From contig OY969108.1 of NCBI GenBank assembly GCA_963697965.1, positions 2,976,001 through 3,040,000 of the forward strand: DNA of 64,000 nt, written 5' to 3'. The notes beneath the pieces are model-generated. The model was not told where the DNA came from. It did not search any database and saw only the letters and a list, made by a program, of their open reading frames with translations. The translations under genes and the position numbers were made by a program. Below are positions 51,293 through 60,800 of this stretch, piece after piece; the stretch's first letter is position 1, and each line of letters opens with the position of its first letter. This stretch comes from JAPLJC01 sp963697965 (GTDB taxonomy: Bacteria > Desulfobacterota > Desulfobaccia > Desulfobaccales > 0-14-0-80-60-11).

Positions 51293-51926
51293 AGACTCCT
51301 TATTAAGGCGATCTGCCAGGGAATGTGGCGACAGGGCAAGACAGACACTGCCGGAATTGATGTCTACTAAAATGTATTATTTTGGCGCGGTCATTGCAAG
51401 AAATATTAGGGGAGATGGGGGCGACGGCATCCAGTCTGGGCGCGGAAAAGCCGGAGGAACTGGAATTCAGATCTGGAAACCAGATCGACAAGCGCTAATT
51501 TTAATTGAAGCTGCGTAGATATAGCAGTTATTGAAAGGCGGTTTCATTAACTTTTCCCCAAAAATTAATCAACCTAAACCTGCCTGATTGTGTAAGCAGT
51601 GTCCTCCTTTGACAGCCTGACCTTCCTTGCGGCAATGTGAAATCATTGGAGGAGGCAAAAATGACCAACCCTGGGCCGACTATCAGAAGTTTATGGCAGC
51701 TTGATATACAGGCTTGCCAGCCCTGAAAGGGAGCTTGGCCAGGCCCGGAAGCTCCTTGAGGCCCCGAAAAGATGGGCGCCGGAGGTTCTGGGGGGGGCAG
51801 GGTGGGGGGAATGCGTAACAGCCACCCTCGCATGGCTCCTGCTAAAATGCGTCTTTTCAGTTACCTTAAGACTTTTCCTTGCCAAAAATGGCCTCACAAA
51901 ATATCATACGTTTGGGGAGCCATAAT
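51293..51926. other. Gap left of the defence pair
   Basis: About 630 bases with no established gene, of mixed composition and partly AT-rich. A GGAGGAGG followed by ATG at 51661 opens a 21-codon frame that stops at 51726; it could be a leader peptide or a gene remnant. TTGACA at about 51609 may be a -35 element but has no good -10. Other short frames on both strands show no family features. Confidence 0.4.
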
Positions 51927-52922
51927 ATGGCTAGGGCCGATCTACTTTTAGATTTAGTGCGTGCCGGAGCGCAGGGTGAGCAGCCTCTCTTTCGCAAGGC
52001 TCTTGAAGCGTTAATAGCTGAGGAGCGCGCTAAACAGCACCACATTCTCGCTGATCGACTGGCAACGCATCTTAATCAAAAAGGGGGGGCGAATTCCTTT
52101 TCAGCTCCTGCACGCCGCAATGGCCAGGTTGCCGAGCTTTATTATGAAACCTTCCCAAACCGCCGACTGGATGAACTGATTTTACCAGATGTAGTGGTTT
52201 CAGCATGCAAAGAGCTTATTGAAGAGCAGACCCGCTCAGACCTTTTACGCGCATATAATCTTGAACCGCGCCATCGGGTACTGCTTGCTGGTCCGCCTGG
52301 GAATGGTAAAACCTCGCTCGCAGAGACCTTGGCGACTGAGATAGCAGTTCCCTTGTTTGTTGTTCGGTACGAAGCGGTAATTGCCAGTTATCTTGGAGAA
52401 ACAGCTGTTCGACTTGCTAGGTTATTCGAACAAGTTAGAACTCACCGCTGTGTTCTGTTTTTTGATGAGTTTGACGTTGTTGGCAAGGAAAGGGGCGACG
52501 TTCATGAGACCGGTGAAATCAAACGTGTTGTTAGTTCACTCCTTCTCCAAGTAGATGCGCTTCCTAGCTATGTAGTCGTAGTTACAGCTTCTAATCACCC
52601 TGAACTTCTCGACCGAGCTGTTTGGAGACGGTTCCAGCTTCGACTTCACCTTCCTCCACCAACTGCAGCTCTATCTGAAGAATGGTTTCGCCGCTTTCAG
52701 GAAAGACTCGGAATGAAACTGGGTGTAAGCCCGGATACACTTTCGAAACGCCTCAAAGGGCTAAGTTTTTCGGAGTTAGAGCAATTCAGTCTTGACATCC
52801 AGCGCCGTTATATTCTGACGCTTCCCGATGGAAATATTCGCCGTATAGTAAACGAGCGTTTGGCGCAGTGGGAGAAACGCTTTTCCCTGAAAGAGAGGAA
52901 GGATGGAAAAAGCGAGACCTAA
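51927..52922 (+). CDS. ietA: AAA ATPase of an ietAS-type defence pair
   Basis: The 331-residue protein has an N-terminal helical region and one AAA+ domain: Walker A AGPPGNGKTS (residues 121-130), pore-region ASYLGETAVRLARLFEQV, Walker B VLFFDEFDVV (176-185), sensor VTASNHPELLD and arginines in WRRFQLRL. It overlaps the subtilase gene by 20 bases. AAA ATPase plus subtilisin-like protease is the composition of the IetAS anti-phage system. The pair is visibly lower in GC than its surroundings, which suggests transfer. The frame is open from 51879, but ATG 51927 has GGGAG upstream. Confidence 0.8.
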   Translation: MARADLLLDLVRAGAQGEQPLFRKALEALIAEERAKQHHILADRLATHLNQKGGANSFSAPARRNGQVAELYYETFPNRRLDELILPDVVVSACKELIEEQTRSDLLRAYNLEPRHRVLLAGPPGNGKTSLAETLATEIAVPLFVVRYEAVIASYLGETAVRLARLFEQVRTHRCVLFFDEFDVVGKERGDVHETGEIKRVVSSLLLQVDALPSYVVVVTASNHPELLDRAVWRRFQLRLHLPPPTAALSEEWFRRFQERLGMKLGVSPDTLSKRLKGLSFSELEQFSLDIQRRYILTLPDGNIRRIVNERLAQWEKRFSLKERKDGKSET

Positions 52923-55503
52923 AAGACCTTTACTGATCTTGCCATTTCCTGGAAAACCGGTGGAGAGGAGCAAGAAGCCTCCTCCAAGAGACATGATCAG
53001 CCGACCAAGCCGCGAAAGGCAGGCCCAAAGAATAGAACCGAGACTTACTGCCCTGCAAGAGACATTTGACGCCCGACGCACGCGGGTGACAGTTGAAGCG
53101 ACAGGGGTCACACCAGAAGAGGTCCTTGTTCTTAAGACAGCAGGGTCAGTTGAAGATTTCATAGGAGCGGTTCAGAAAATTGAAGGAATGGAATGGCTTG
53201 GCGAGATAGAGGAAGAGGACATTCCACCTGACGATGACTTTTTTGCACTGGACGATAAGGGGCATCGAAAACTCGAAAAAGCTCTTCGGGGACGGATTTT
53301 ACTAGTCTTTTCCAATCAACAGGCTTTGAATCAAATGCTCTCACTCTGGCAGCGGTGGCAAAAAGGGGAGAGTCTCCCACATGGATTGAACAAGTGGAAC
53401 AGAGCTTTTGATCTCTTGCTTGACATACACCCATGGGGAGTTAATGAGCGGTTATTGGAAACAGGCATTTTGGATGATTGGAGAAAAAGAATCGAACACA
53501 ACGAAACGGTTATCCCGTGTGAGGTTGAATTATGGTTCCGCCATAATCCAAGTGTCCGCGCCGCTTCCCGAAGCCGTGTTGTCGACCTCTTTACTGCTAT
53601 GCAAGGGCGGGTTCTGCAAGAGGCTATCATCGAGGATATAGCCTACCATGCCCTCCTTGTTGAATTGCCGGTAGCATCTATTTCACAACTAATCGAAAAA
53701 GCTAATAATGATATTGCCTTTGTTCAATGTGAACAAATTCAGTATTTTCGCGCTACTGGTCAGATGGCTGCAATATTATCCGGGGATGAACGAGGTACTG
53801 ATGAGGGCCCCATTCCAGAACCAGAAATTCCCATGGGTGATCCTGTGGTTGCATTGTTAGACGGACTCCCGCTTCAAAGTCATAATAGACTTTTGGGGCG
53901 TCTACGTATTGATGACCCGGACGGTATAGAATTACTATACCAAGCGAGAGAACGCCGGCATGGCACGGCAATGGCTTCCCTTATCCTTCACGGTGATTTG
54001 AATGGAAACGAAGGAGGGATATCGCGTTGGCTTTATGTACGACCGATTTTGCAGCCAAACCCGCATGGTTGGTGGCTTCCTCGCGATGAGGTGGTTCCAG
54101 AAAATACACTCGTTGTAGATATTGTCCACAGAGCAGTGCGACGCATCTTTGAAGGAGAAGGTGGTGAACCACCTACTGCCCCCACTGTTTGCGTTATCAA
54201 TCTATCCATTGGGATTAAAGACAGGATGTTCTTTGGTGCACTCAGCCCTTTAGCACGACTCCTCGATTGGCTATCTTGGAAATACCAAGTGCTTTTTATT
54301 GTGAGCGCTGGTAACCATGCTGATCCGCTGGAGCTTGGTATTAAATGGGATGATTACAAGGCGCTTGCACCACATGAGAGACAAACGCTGGCAATTAAAT
54401 CAGTAGCCGCTGGTGCTCGTTATCGACGCCTCCTTTCCCCCGCCGAAGCTGTCAATGTGCTCACCGTAGGGGGAATCCATGATGACCATTCTGGCGAAAT
54501 TAATCTTCCACGTGCACTTGATCCTTATATTGATCCAGATCTACCAAGCTTATTCAATGCGCAGGGCATGGGATATCGCCGGGCTATAAAACCAGAAATA
54601 CTAAATTCTGGTGGAAAAGTAGCTTTGATGGAGCCCATACTAACGAACCCCAATGCGACTTGCGCTATTTACCTTGGCTCCCTGGCTCCTGGTCATAAGG
54701 TTGCAGCTCCTGGCTCAACTCCTGGTGAGTTGACGGCAGTTTGGCATACCAGAGGCACAAGCAATGCAGCCGCACTTTCCAGCCGCGCGGGTGCAGTCCT
54801 TTATGATATTTTGGAAGAGTTGAGGACCGGGCTTGGCGGTGAACTTATTGATGTCGTTCCGATGTCTTTATGGCTAAAAGTGCTCCTCGCTCACGCATCA
54901 GAATGGGGATCTGGCGAAGATGTTCTCGATATCCTCCGCACTCCTGAAAACAGCCGTCAATTCAGACAGTATCTAACGCGATTATTGGGTTATGGTGCAA
55001 TTAATCCTAATAAAGTTAGGGAATGTGCAGAGTATCGCGTTACTGCTCTCAGTGGAGGAAGGATCGGAAAGGATCAAGCCCATATCCACCAATTTCCTCT
55101 CCCGCCGTCTTTGAGCGGCCAGCATTGTTGGCGTCGTCTGGCGATTACTTTGGCGTGGATTACGCCGGTTAATCCTATGAATCAAAGATGGCGGCGAGCA
55201 GCTTTGTGGTTTGAACCTCCACAGGATTTGCTGCAGGTAAAGCGCAAGCAAGCTGATTGGCAGGCTGTGAAACGGGGTACGATACAGCATGAAGTTCTTG
55301 AAGGGGAACAGGCGAGTGCTTTTGTAGACGGTGATAACCTTGAAATAAAAGTAAACTGTACAGAAGATGCTAGATCCCTCGAAGATTTAATACCTTACGC
55401 CTTAGCCACGACCCTTGAGGTAAAAGAAGATATTGGCATTCCGCTCTATTCTGAAGTTCAGGTGCGTGTACATGCCGCCCGTATAAAAGTTACTCCTGAG
55501 TAG
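52903..55503 (+). CDS. ietS: Subtilisin-like serine protease of an ietAS-type defence pair
   Basis: The 866-residue protein has about 310 residues of unassigned N-terminal sequence, then an S8 peptidase domain with a complete triad: Asp320 in VVALLDGLP, His353 in RRHGTAMASL, Ser620 in RGTSNAAALSSR, and oxyanion Asn471 in VSAGNH. The C-terminal 230 residues are beta-rich and unassigned. There is no signal peptide, so it acts in the cytoplasm. AGAGGAAGG precedes the ATG inside ietA. With the ATPase it matches IetAS, where the ATPase is thought to control or load the protease. The trigger and target are not known to me. Confidence 0.82.
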   Translation: MEKARPKRPLLILPFPGKPVERSKKPPPRDMISRPSRERQAQRIEPRLTALQETFDARRTRVTVEATGVTPEEVLVLKTAGSVEDFIGAVQKIEGMEWLGEIEEEDIPPDDDFFALDDKGHRKLEKALRGRILLVFSNQQALNQMLSLWQRWQKGESLPHGLNKWNRAFDLLLDIHPWGVNERLLETGILDDWRKRIEHNETVIPCEVELWFRHNPSVRAASRSRVVDLFTAMQGRVLQEAIIEDIAYHALLVELPVASISQLIEKANNDIAFVQCEQIQYFRATGQMAAILSGDERGTDEGPIPEPEIPMGDPVVALLDGLPLQSHNRLLGRLRIDDPDGIELLYQARERRHGTAMASLILHGDLNGNEGGISRWLYVRPILQPNPHGWWLPRDEVVPENTLVVDIVHRAVRRIFEGEGGEPPTAPTVCVINLSIGIKDRMFFGALSPLARLLDWLSWKYQVLFIVSAGNHADPLELGIKWDDYKALAPHERQTLAIKSVAAGARYRRLLSPAEAVNVLTVGGIHDDHSGEINLPRALDPYIDPDLPSLFNAQGMGYRRAIKPEILNSGGKVALMEPILTNPNATCAIYLGSLAPGHKVAAPGSTPGELTAVWHTRGTSNAAALSSRAGAVLYDILEELRTGLGGELIDVVPMSLWLKVLLAHASEWGSGEDVLDILRTPENSRQFRQYLTRLLGYGAINPNKVRECAEYRVTALSGGRIGKDQAHIHQFPLPPSLSGQHCWRRLAITLAWITPVNPMNQRWRRAALWFEPPQDLLQVKRKQADWQAVKRGTIQHEVLEGEQASAFVDGDNLEIKVNCTEDARSLEDLIPYALATTLEVKEDIGIPLYSEVQVRVHAARIKVTPE

Positions 55504-55861
55504 GCATTCAAGGAATAATCCCGTCATTTTTCCTGCCTGTGCTGGCCCAGGCTCCCTCCCTGACAAAGTTTCGCTCGTTTCTCCTGCAGAGGAATATTGG
55601 AAATTTAGTGTCCCCTTCCATTTGATGGAGGATCAGGAGTCAATCATTCCTGGCCCAACTCTTTACCGCACCTCCCTAATGCTCCATTAGGCTAATTAAC
55701 TCTTATAAAAAAGTTAATTAACAGCAGATTCGCCTTTTAGGATATCTTGCCAAACTGCGCACATATACTGAGCGAGGCAAAAATTGGAGAGATGATCTCC
55801 ATATTCTCAATGGTATTTTGGGGGGAGGGTGGATTAGATGCCTGCTGCTTGCAGGCAAGGA
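55504..55861. other. Gap right of the defence pair
   Basis: No gene is recognised over about 360 bases. It is AT-rich on the left and contains a 9-bp perfect inverted repeat, TAATTAACT (55693-55701) and AGTTAATTA (55712-55720), that could end the ietAS transcript. An 88-codon plus frame at 55747 has no family features and runs antisense into the FTR-like gene. Confidence 0.5.
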
Positions 55862-56197
55862 CTAGAGCCGAAATTGCTTCTGGGGAGGGCGACGCTCAGG
55901 CACATAAGCAGGGGGCAGCTTTCCCTCGTTCCAGGCCTGGGACACATAAAGATTGCAGTAGCAGCTGCCATAGGCAGCCACATCCGGCTCCCGGTACACA
56001 CACGGACAGATAATATCCTGATCCCAATGCCGATCCTCCGCCGCCAGCCGGCAGGGACAGCACATGTAGCCATAGCGTTTTTGGTTGATCAACAACCCCT
56101 CTAACAGATCAAAAACCCTCTTTTTATCTCTATTAAAGTAGTAGCCCTTGGCCTCCTGGCTTTTCTTTAGAGCCTCATATAGTTGTTCAAGCGTCAT
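55862..56197 (-). CDS. Ferredoxin-thioredoxin reductase catalytic-chain-like protein
   Basis: The 111-residue protein has the three cysteine pairs of the FTR catalytic chain: CCPC in YGYMCCPCRLA, CPC in DIICPCVYREPD, and CYC in YGSCYCNLYVS, which hold a [4Fe-4S] cluster next to a redox disulfide. It starts inside the stop of the glutaredoxin gene (ATGA, 56194-56197). Together they look like a ferredoxin-driven dithiol reduction unit. No FTR variable chain is present. Confidence 0.88.
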   Translation of the reverse strand: MTLEQLYEALKKSQEAKGYYFNRDKKRVFDLLEGLLINQKRYGYMCCPCRLAAEDRHWDQDIICPCVYREPDVAAYGSCYCNLYVSQAWNEGKLPPAYVPERRPPQKQFRL

Positions 56198-56454
56198 TTG
56201 ATTCCGAGGATCTCCTTGATTTCTTTTTTTTGCAGGCCAACAATGACGCTAGCGCCGATAACGATGGTAGGGAAAGCGCACTCCGGACTTAACTCCTTAA
56301 GTTCCACCAGAACCTTCTTTCTTTCTTCGGGAGCTAACTTATCAACTTCTATACATTTATAGGCAATCCCGCACTGAGTCAAAAATTCCTTGGTATCTCT
56401 GCAATGAATGCAGGTGCTCAAGGCATAAAGTTTGACATCACACTGGTTGTTCAT
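56194..56454 (-). CDS. Glutaredoxin-family protein
   Basis: The 86-residue protein has a glutaredoxin fold with active-site CIHC (Cys15, Cys18) in LYALSTCIHCRDTKEFL and the cis-proline segment AFPTIVIGASVIVG. It is translationally coupled to the FTR-like protein downstream and is therefore a likely substrate or partner of it. The pair is somewhat lower in GC than the rest. Confidence 0.88.
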   Translation of the reverse strand: MNNQCDVKLYALSTCIHCRDTKEFLTQCGIAYKCIEVDKLAPEERKKVLVELKELSPECAFPTIVIGASVIVGLQKKEIKEILGIK

Positions 56455-56554
56455 CTTGCCGCTCCCGGTTTGATTTGCGAATCTTCCTTTTTATGAGAAA
56501 CTAACAACCTTGCCATTCACCGGCCGGAGGCCATGTGCCACTAAGGCAATTATA

Positions 56555-56598
56555 GGGCGTGCCCTACCCGCCATTTTCGGCGGCCACAGGCCGCCCTA
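56555..56598. repeat. Palindromic repeat shared with 36969-36988
   Basis: Contains GGCGGCCACAGGCCGCCCTA at 56579-56598, the exact reverse complement of 36969-36988, preceded by TAGGGCGTGCCCTA, a small perfect palindrome. Confidence 0.65.
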
Positions 56599-56603
56599 TT
56601 TTT

Positions 56604-57440
56604 CTATCCTTCCTTCCAGGCCTTGCGGCTCAGCTCGATCTTCTGGCGCACCGTTTTCCAGGCCTCTTTGGTGAGGAAGGACTCCCGCCAGCGCCGGACC
56701 ATGCGCGTGAACAACTCAAAAGGCAGCGCCAGAGTGATCTCATCGGGTTTGAGGAACTTGCGGTCCGAGGGGTCCCAGCCGCCGAGCACCGCCTTGAGCT
56801 GGCCCCGCTCCAGATACTTCAGGGGCCAGGAGACGATGTTGGTGCAGCCCGCGCCGAAGGGGGATTGCACCACCTCGAAGTCGTTGGTGACGAAGGTGGC
56901 CAGCTGGTGGAGGCCGGAGATGGTTTCGGCCCGGCCGAAAAAGATCACCACCTCGGGGGTTTCGTCAGCGCTGAATTGGCTAAGTTGCTTGAACACGCAG
57001 AACTGCTCCGGGGCCGGCCTGGGGTCCACCACCTCGAAGAAGCGGCGCACCGCCGCGGGTGAGTCCAGGTAGCATTCACCTTCGAAAACTCCGGGTTGGC
57101 CGGTGGAGACGTAATGGGCGATGCGCTCCAACTGGGGTTTTAAGAACCCCAAATAGAAGGCGCCCCCCAGGCAGCCGAACCGGGTCTGGTCGAAGCAGGC
57201 GGGCCGTTTAAGCCTCCGGGCCCGCCAGAGCACCCCGATGACGCAGGAGAAATTGGCGAAGGTCGCTTCCCAATCCAACTCGCCGGCCCTCTCCATCTCG
57301 GCGCTGGGCAGCACCGCGGCTTGGGGAGAGATGGCCTCCGGGGGGGCCACGGGGGTGTAATACAGCCCCAAGGGTTCTTCCCGCAGGCCCAGGGTGTCGC
57401 AAAAGGCCTCAATTTCCTGAAGATCTTCTTGAATGGTCAT
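56604..57440 (-). CDS. DUF169 family protein
   Basis: The 278-residue protein matches DUF169 (an uncharacterised ArCR-like family): an N-terminal LGLREEPLGLYYT, several cysteines (FSCVIGVLWRARR, FGCLGGAFYLGF, GAGCTNIVSWPLKY) and VVIFFGRAETISGL. Function is unknown; members are common in anaerobes near redox genes. The frame is open to 57473, but MTIQEDL at 57440 follows AAGGAAGGG. Confidence 0.82.
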   Translation of the reverse strand: MTIQEDLQEIEAFCDTLGLREEPLGLYYTPVAPPEAISPQAAVLPSAEMERAGELDWEATFANFSCVIGVLWRARRLKRPACFDQTRFGCLGGAFYLGFLKPQLERIAHYVSTGQPGVFEGECYLDSPAAVRRFFEVVDPRPAPEQFCVFKQLSQFSADETPEVVIFFGRAETISGLHQLATFVTNDFEVVQSPFGAGCTNIVSWPLKYLERGQLKAVLGGWDPSDRKFLKPDEITLALPFELFTRMVRRWRESFLTKEAWKTVRQKIELSRKAWKEG

Positions 57441-57540
57441 TGGCCGCCCTTCCTTTTTAAAAAATTTCCGCACCGCTGGCCCAGGCGTCCCGCCTGGGGT
57501 GGTGCTTCCCGATTGCTAGAAAATTTCAAACTACGGTTTT

Positions 57541-57632
57541 TTAACCCCCCTTTGAAAATGGGGGGGCAAGGGGGGATTTAAATAACCTTCTGAAATCCCC
57601 CTAAATCCCCCTTTATCAAAGGGGGACTTTAA
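57541..57632. repeat. AAATCCCCC / GGGGGATTT interspersed repeat
   Basis: CCCCCCTTTGAAAATGGGGG, GGGGGGATTTAAA and AAATCCCCCTAAATCCCCC with AAAGGGGGAC form overlapping inverted repeats of a type common between genes in many genomes. Confidence 0.6.
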
Positions 57633-57766
57633 TATCTTTGGCCCTCAGCCGCCTTGATCGCACCGCCCTTTTATCGATAGGAGTTAATTAAGCATTTCTC
57701 CGGCCCGGTCAAGGCGGGCCCTTAAGAAAAGCGGGGTTCGGCCCTGCCTTTCCGGGACAATCTTTC

Positions 57767-57795
57767 TTGACAACCAGGGTAATATTTTTTATGTT
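57767..57795 (+). promoter_or_regulatory. Sigma-70 type promoter of hdrA-mvhD
   Basis: TTGACA at 57767-57772 and TATGTT at 57790-57795, spacer 17. Leader of about 70 bases to the ATG at 57871. Confidence 0.7.
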
Positions 57796-57870
57796 TTATG
57801 CTGGAAAGTGGAGAAATTCACAAAACCTGAACAAAATTACGCATATATAAATATGATGGAAGGTAATATT

Positions 57871-60800
57871 ATGGCAGCCGAGAAGCGAGATCCGGTGGGC
57901 AAGGTAATGGTGGTGGGGGCGGGGATCGCCGGGATACAGGCCGCCCTGGACCTGGCCAACGCAGGTTTTTACGTGCACCTGGTGGAAAAGAAATCGGCCA
58001 TCGGCGGAGTCATGGCCCAATTGGACAAGACCTTCCCCACCAACGACTGCTCCATGTGCATCATCTCCCCCAAGCTGGTGGAATGCGGCCGTCACCTGAA
58101 TATCGAGATCCTGACCCTGTCCGAAGTCACAGCCATAGCCGGTGGGCCGGGCAACTTCAAGGTGACCGTGGAGTCCCAGCCCCGCTTCATCGATCCGGCC
58201 AAATGCACCGGCTGCGGCGCCTGCACCGAGGTCTGCCCGGTGAGGATTCCGGATGAATTCAACCTGGGCCTCAGCGAGAACAAGGCCATTTACCGCCTCT
58301 ATCCCCAGGCCATTCCCGCCACCTTCGCCATCAAGAAGCTGGACCGGGCTCCGTGCGTCCGGGCCTGCCCGGCCAATTTGAGCGCCCAGGGCTACGTCCA
58401 GTTGATCAAGGAGCACAAATTCCCGGAGGCCCTGGCCATCATCATGGACCGGCTGCCGCTGCCCGGCACCATCGGCCGCATCTGTCCCCACCCCTGTGAG
58501 AGCGACTGCCGCCGCCAGGAAGTCGATGAGCCCATCGCCATCTGCAACCTGAAGCGCTTTGTGGCCGACGCGGTGGATTGGGACGCCCTGCCGGTGCCCG
58601 AAATTCTCCAGAGAAGCGAGAAGGTGGCCATCGTCGGCGCCGGCCCCTCCGGGTTGAGCTGCGCCTACCACCTGGCCCTGAAGGGTATCCAGGCGGTGAT
58701 CTTCGAGGCCGCGCCCGAGGCGGGCGGCTGGCTGCGCTACGGCATCCCGGAATACCGGCTGCCCCGGGAAGTGCTGCAACGGGAAGTGAACTATATTCGG
58801 CGCCTGGGCGTCGCGATCCAATATAAGGCCCCCATCGGCAAGGACCGGACCATCAACGACCTGCTGACCCGGGACGGCTTCAACGCCGTCTTCCTGGGGG
58901 TCGGCGCCCAGGAATCGGTGCGCATCCCGGTGCCGGGGCACGAGTCCCGGGGGGTCCTCTGGGGCGTCGAATACCTCAAAGACTCGGCCATGGGCAAGAA
59001 GCAAAATCTGGCCGGCAAGAAGGTGCTGGTCATCGGGGGCGGCAACGTGGCCATGGACGTGGCTCGCACCGCGGCCCGCCAGAAGGGCAAGGTCACTTTG
59101 ATCTGTCTCGAATCCCCCGAAGAGATGCCCGCCTCCCCCTGGGAAGTGGAAGAGGCCCGGCACGAAGGGGTTAAGATTGTCAACCGCTGGGGCGTCAAGC
59201 AGATCCTGGAGAAAGGCGGCAAGGTCGCCGGCATCGAATTGAAGGCGGTGGCGCGGGTCTTCGACGAGCAGGGGCGCTTCGCCCCCACCTATTTTGAAGA
59301 TCGCACCAAAACCGAGGACGCCGACGTGGTCATCATGGCCATCGGCCAGAAGACCAACCTGAAGTTCATCACCGAGGCCGACCACATCGAGATCACCCCC
59401 CGGGGCCTCATCCGGACGGACCCGGATACCAAGGCCACTTCTCGTGAAGGGGTCTTTGCCGGCGGCGACGTGGAGACCGGCCCCTATATCGCCATCGCCG
59501 CGGTGGCTGCGGGCCGCGAGGCGGCCATCTCCATCGACCGCTACCTCCAGGGCCAGGATTTGAAGGCCGGCCGCCAGGCGCCGCTCAAGCCCCTAACCAA
59601 GGAAGAAGGCAACTGGTCCCCCGTCCGGGCCGACATCGAGAAGAAGCAGCGAGCCCTGATGCAGACCCTGCCGGTGGAGCAGTGGATCAAGGGCTTCGCA
59701 GAAATCAACCTGGGCTACGGCGAAGATGAGGCAGTGGCCGAAGCGGCCCGCTGCATCAACTGCGGGGTCTGCTCCGAATGCATGCAATGCGCTATCTCCT
59801 GCCAGGCCCAGGCCGTGGCCCACGACCTGGGCCCCGCCACCCGCGACCTGGAGGTGGGCGCCGTGGTGCTGGCCCCGGGCTTTACGGTCTATGACCCCCA
59901 AAAATATTCGGCCTACCATTACTCCAAACTGCCCAACGTGATCACCTCCCTGGAGTTTGAGCGGATTCTCTCCGCCTCCGGGCCCTATGCCGGCCACCTG
60001 GTGCGCCCCGGCGACCACCAGGAGCCCAAGAAGATCGCCTGGCTGCAATGCGTAGGCTCCCGGGACATCAACCACTGCGACAACAGCTATTGCTCCGCGG
60101 TCTGCTGCATGTACGCCATCAAGCAGACGGTGATTGCCAAAGAACATTGCAAGGATTACCCCCTGGACACCGCCATTTTCTTCATGGACATGCGGACCAT
60201 GGGCAAGGAGTTCGAGAAGTACTACTGGCGGGCCGAAGACGAACACGGGGTGCGCTTCCTCCGCTCCCGGATTCACACCGTTGACGAGGTGCCGGGCACC
60301 GGCGACCTGGCTGTCCGCTACCTGGCGGAGAACGGCGAACTGAAGACGGAAGTCTTCAACATGGTGGTCCTGTCGGTGGGCCTGGAGTCCTCCCGGGACG
60401 CCTTGAAGTTAGCCAAGACCATGGGTATCGAGGTCAAGCCCGACACCCGCTTTGCCGCCACCTCACCCTTCGCTCCCGTGGACACCAACAAGGAAGGCAT
60501 CTATGTCTGCGGCGTCTTCCAGGCCCCCAAGGATATCCCCCAGTCGGTGATGGAGGCCTCGGCGGCCGCGGCCGCGGCGGGCGAGCTTCTGGCTCCGGCC
60601 CGGGGGACCCAGGTCAAGGTGCGGGAACTGCCCCCGGAGATCGATGTCGCCGGCCAGGCCCCCCGGGTGGGCGTCTTTGTCTGCAACTGCGGGATCAATA
60701 TCGGCGGGGTCATCAACGTGCCGGTTCTGGCCGAATACGCCGCCACCCTGCCCGGCGTAGTCTTCTCTGACCAGAACCTGTTCACCTGCTCCGCCGACAC

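Larger units (their letters stand above)
57441..57870. other. Intergenic region with C/G-tract repeats and the hdrA promoter
   Basis: The gap holds a repeat of AATCCCCC/GGGGGATT blocks at about 57541-57632, an AGGCGTCCCGCCT palindrome near 57481 and a promoter at 57767-57795. No gene is seen. Confidence 0.6.

Noticed and set aside
51303..51491. 62-codon minus-strand ORF left of ietA
   Set aside because: Low-complexity serine-rich product without ribosome site or conservation signal visible.
55747..56013. 88-codon plus-strand ORF right of ietS
   Set aside because: Overlaps the FTR-like gene antisense and encodes no recognisable protein.
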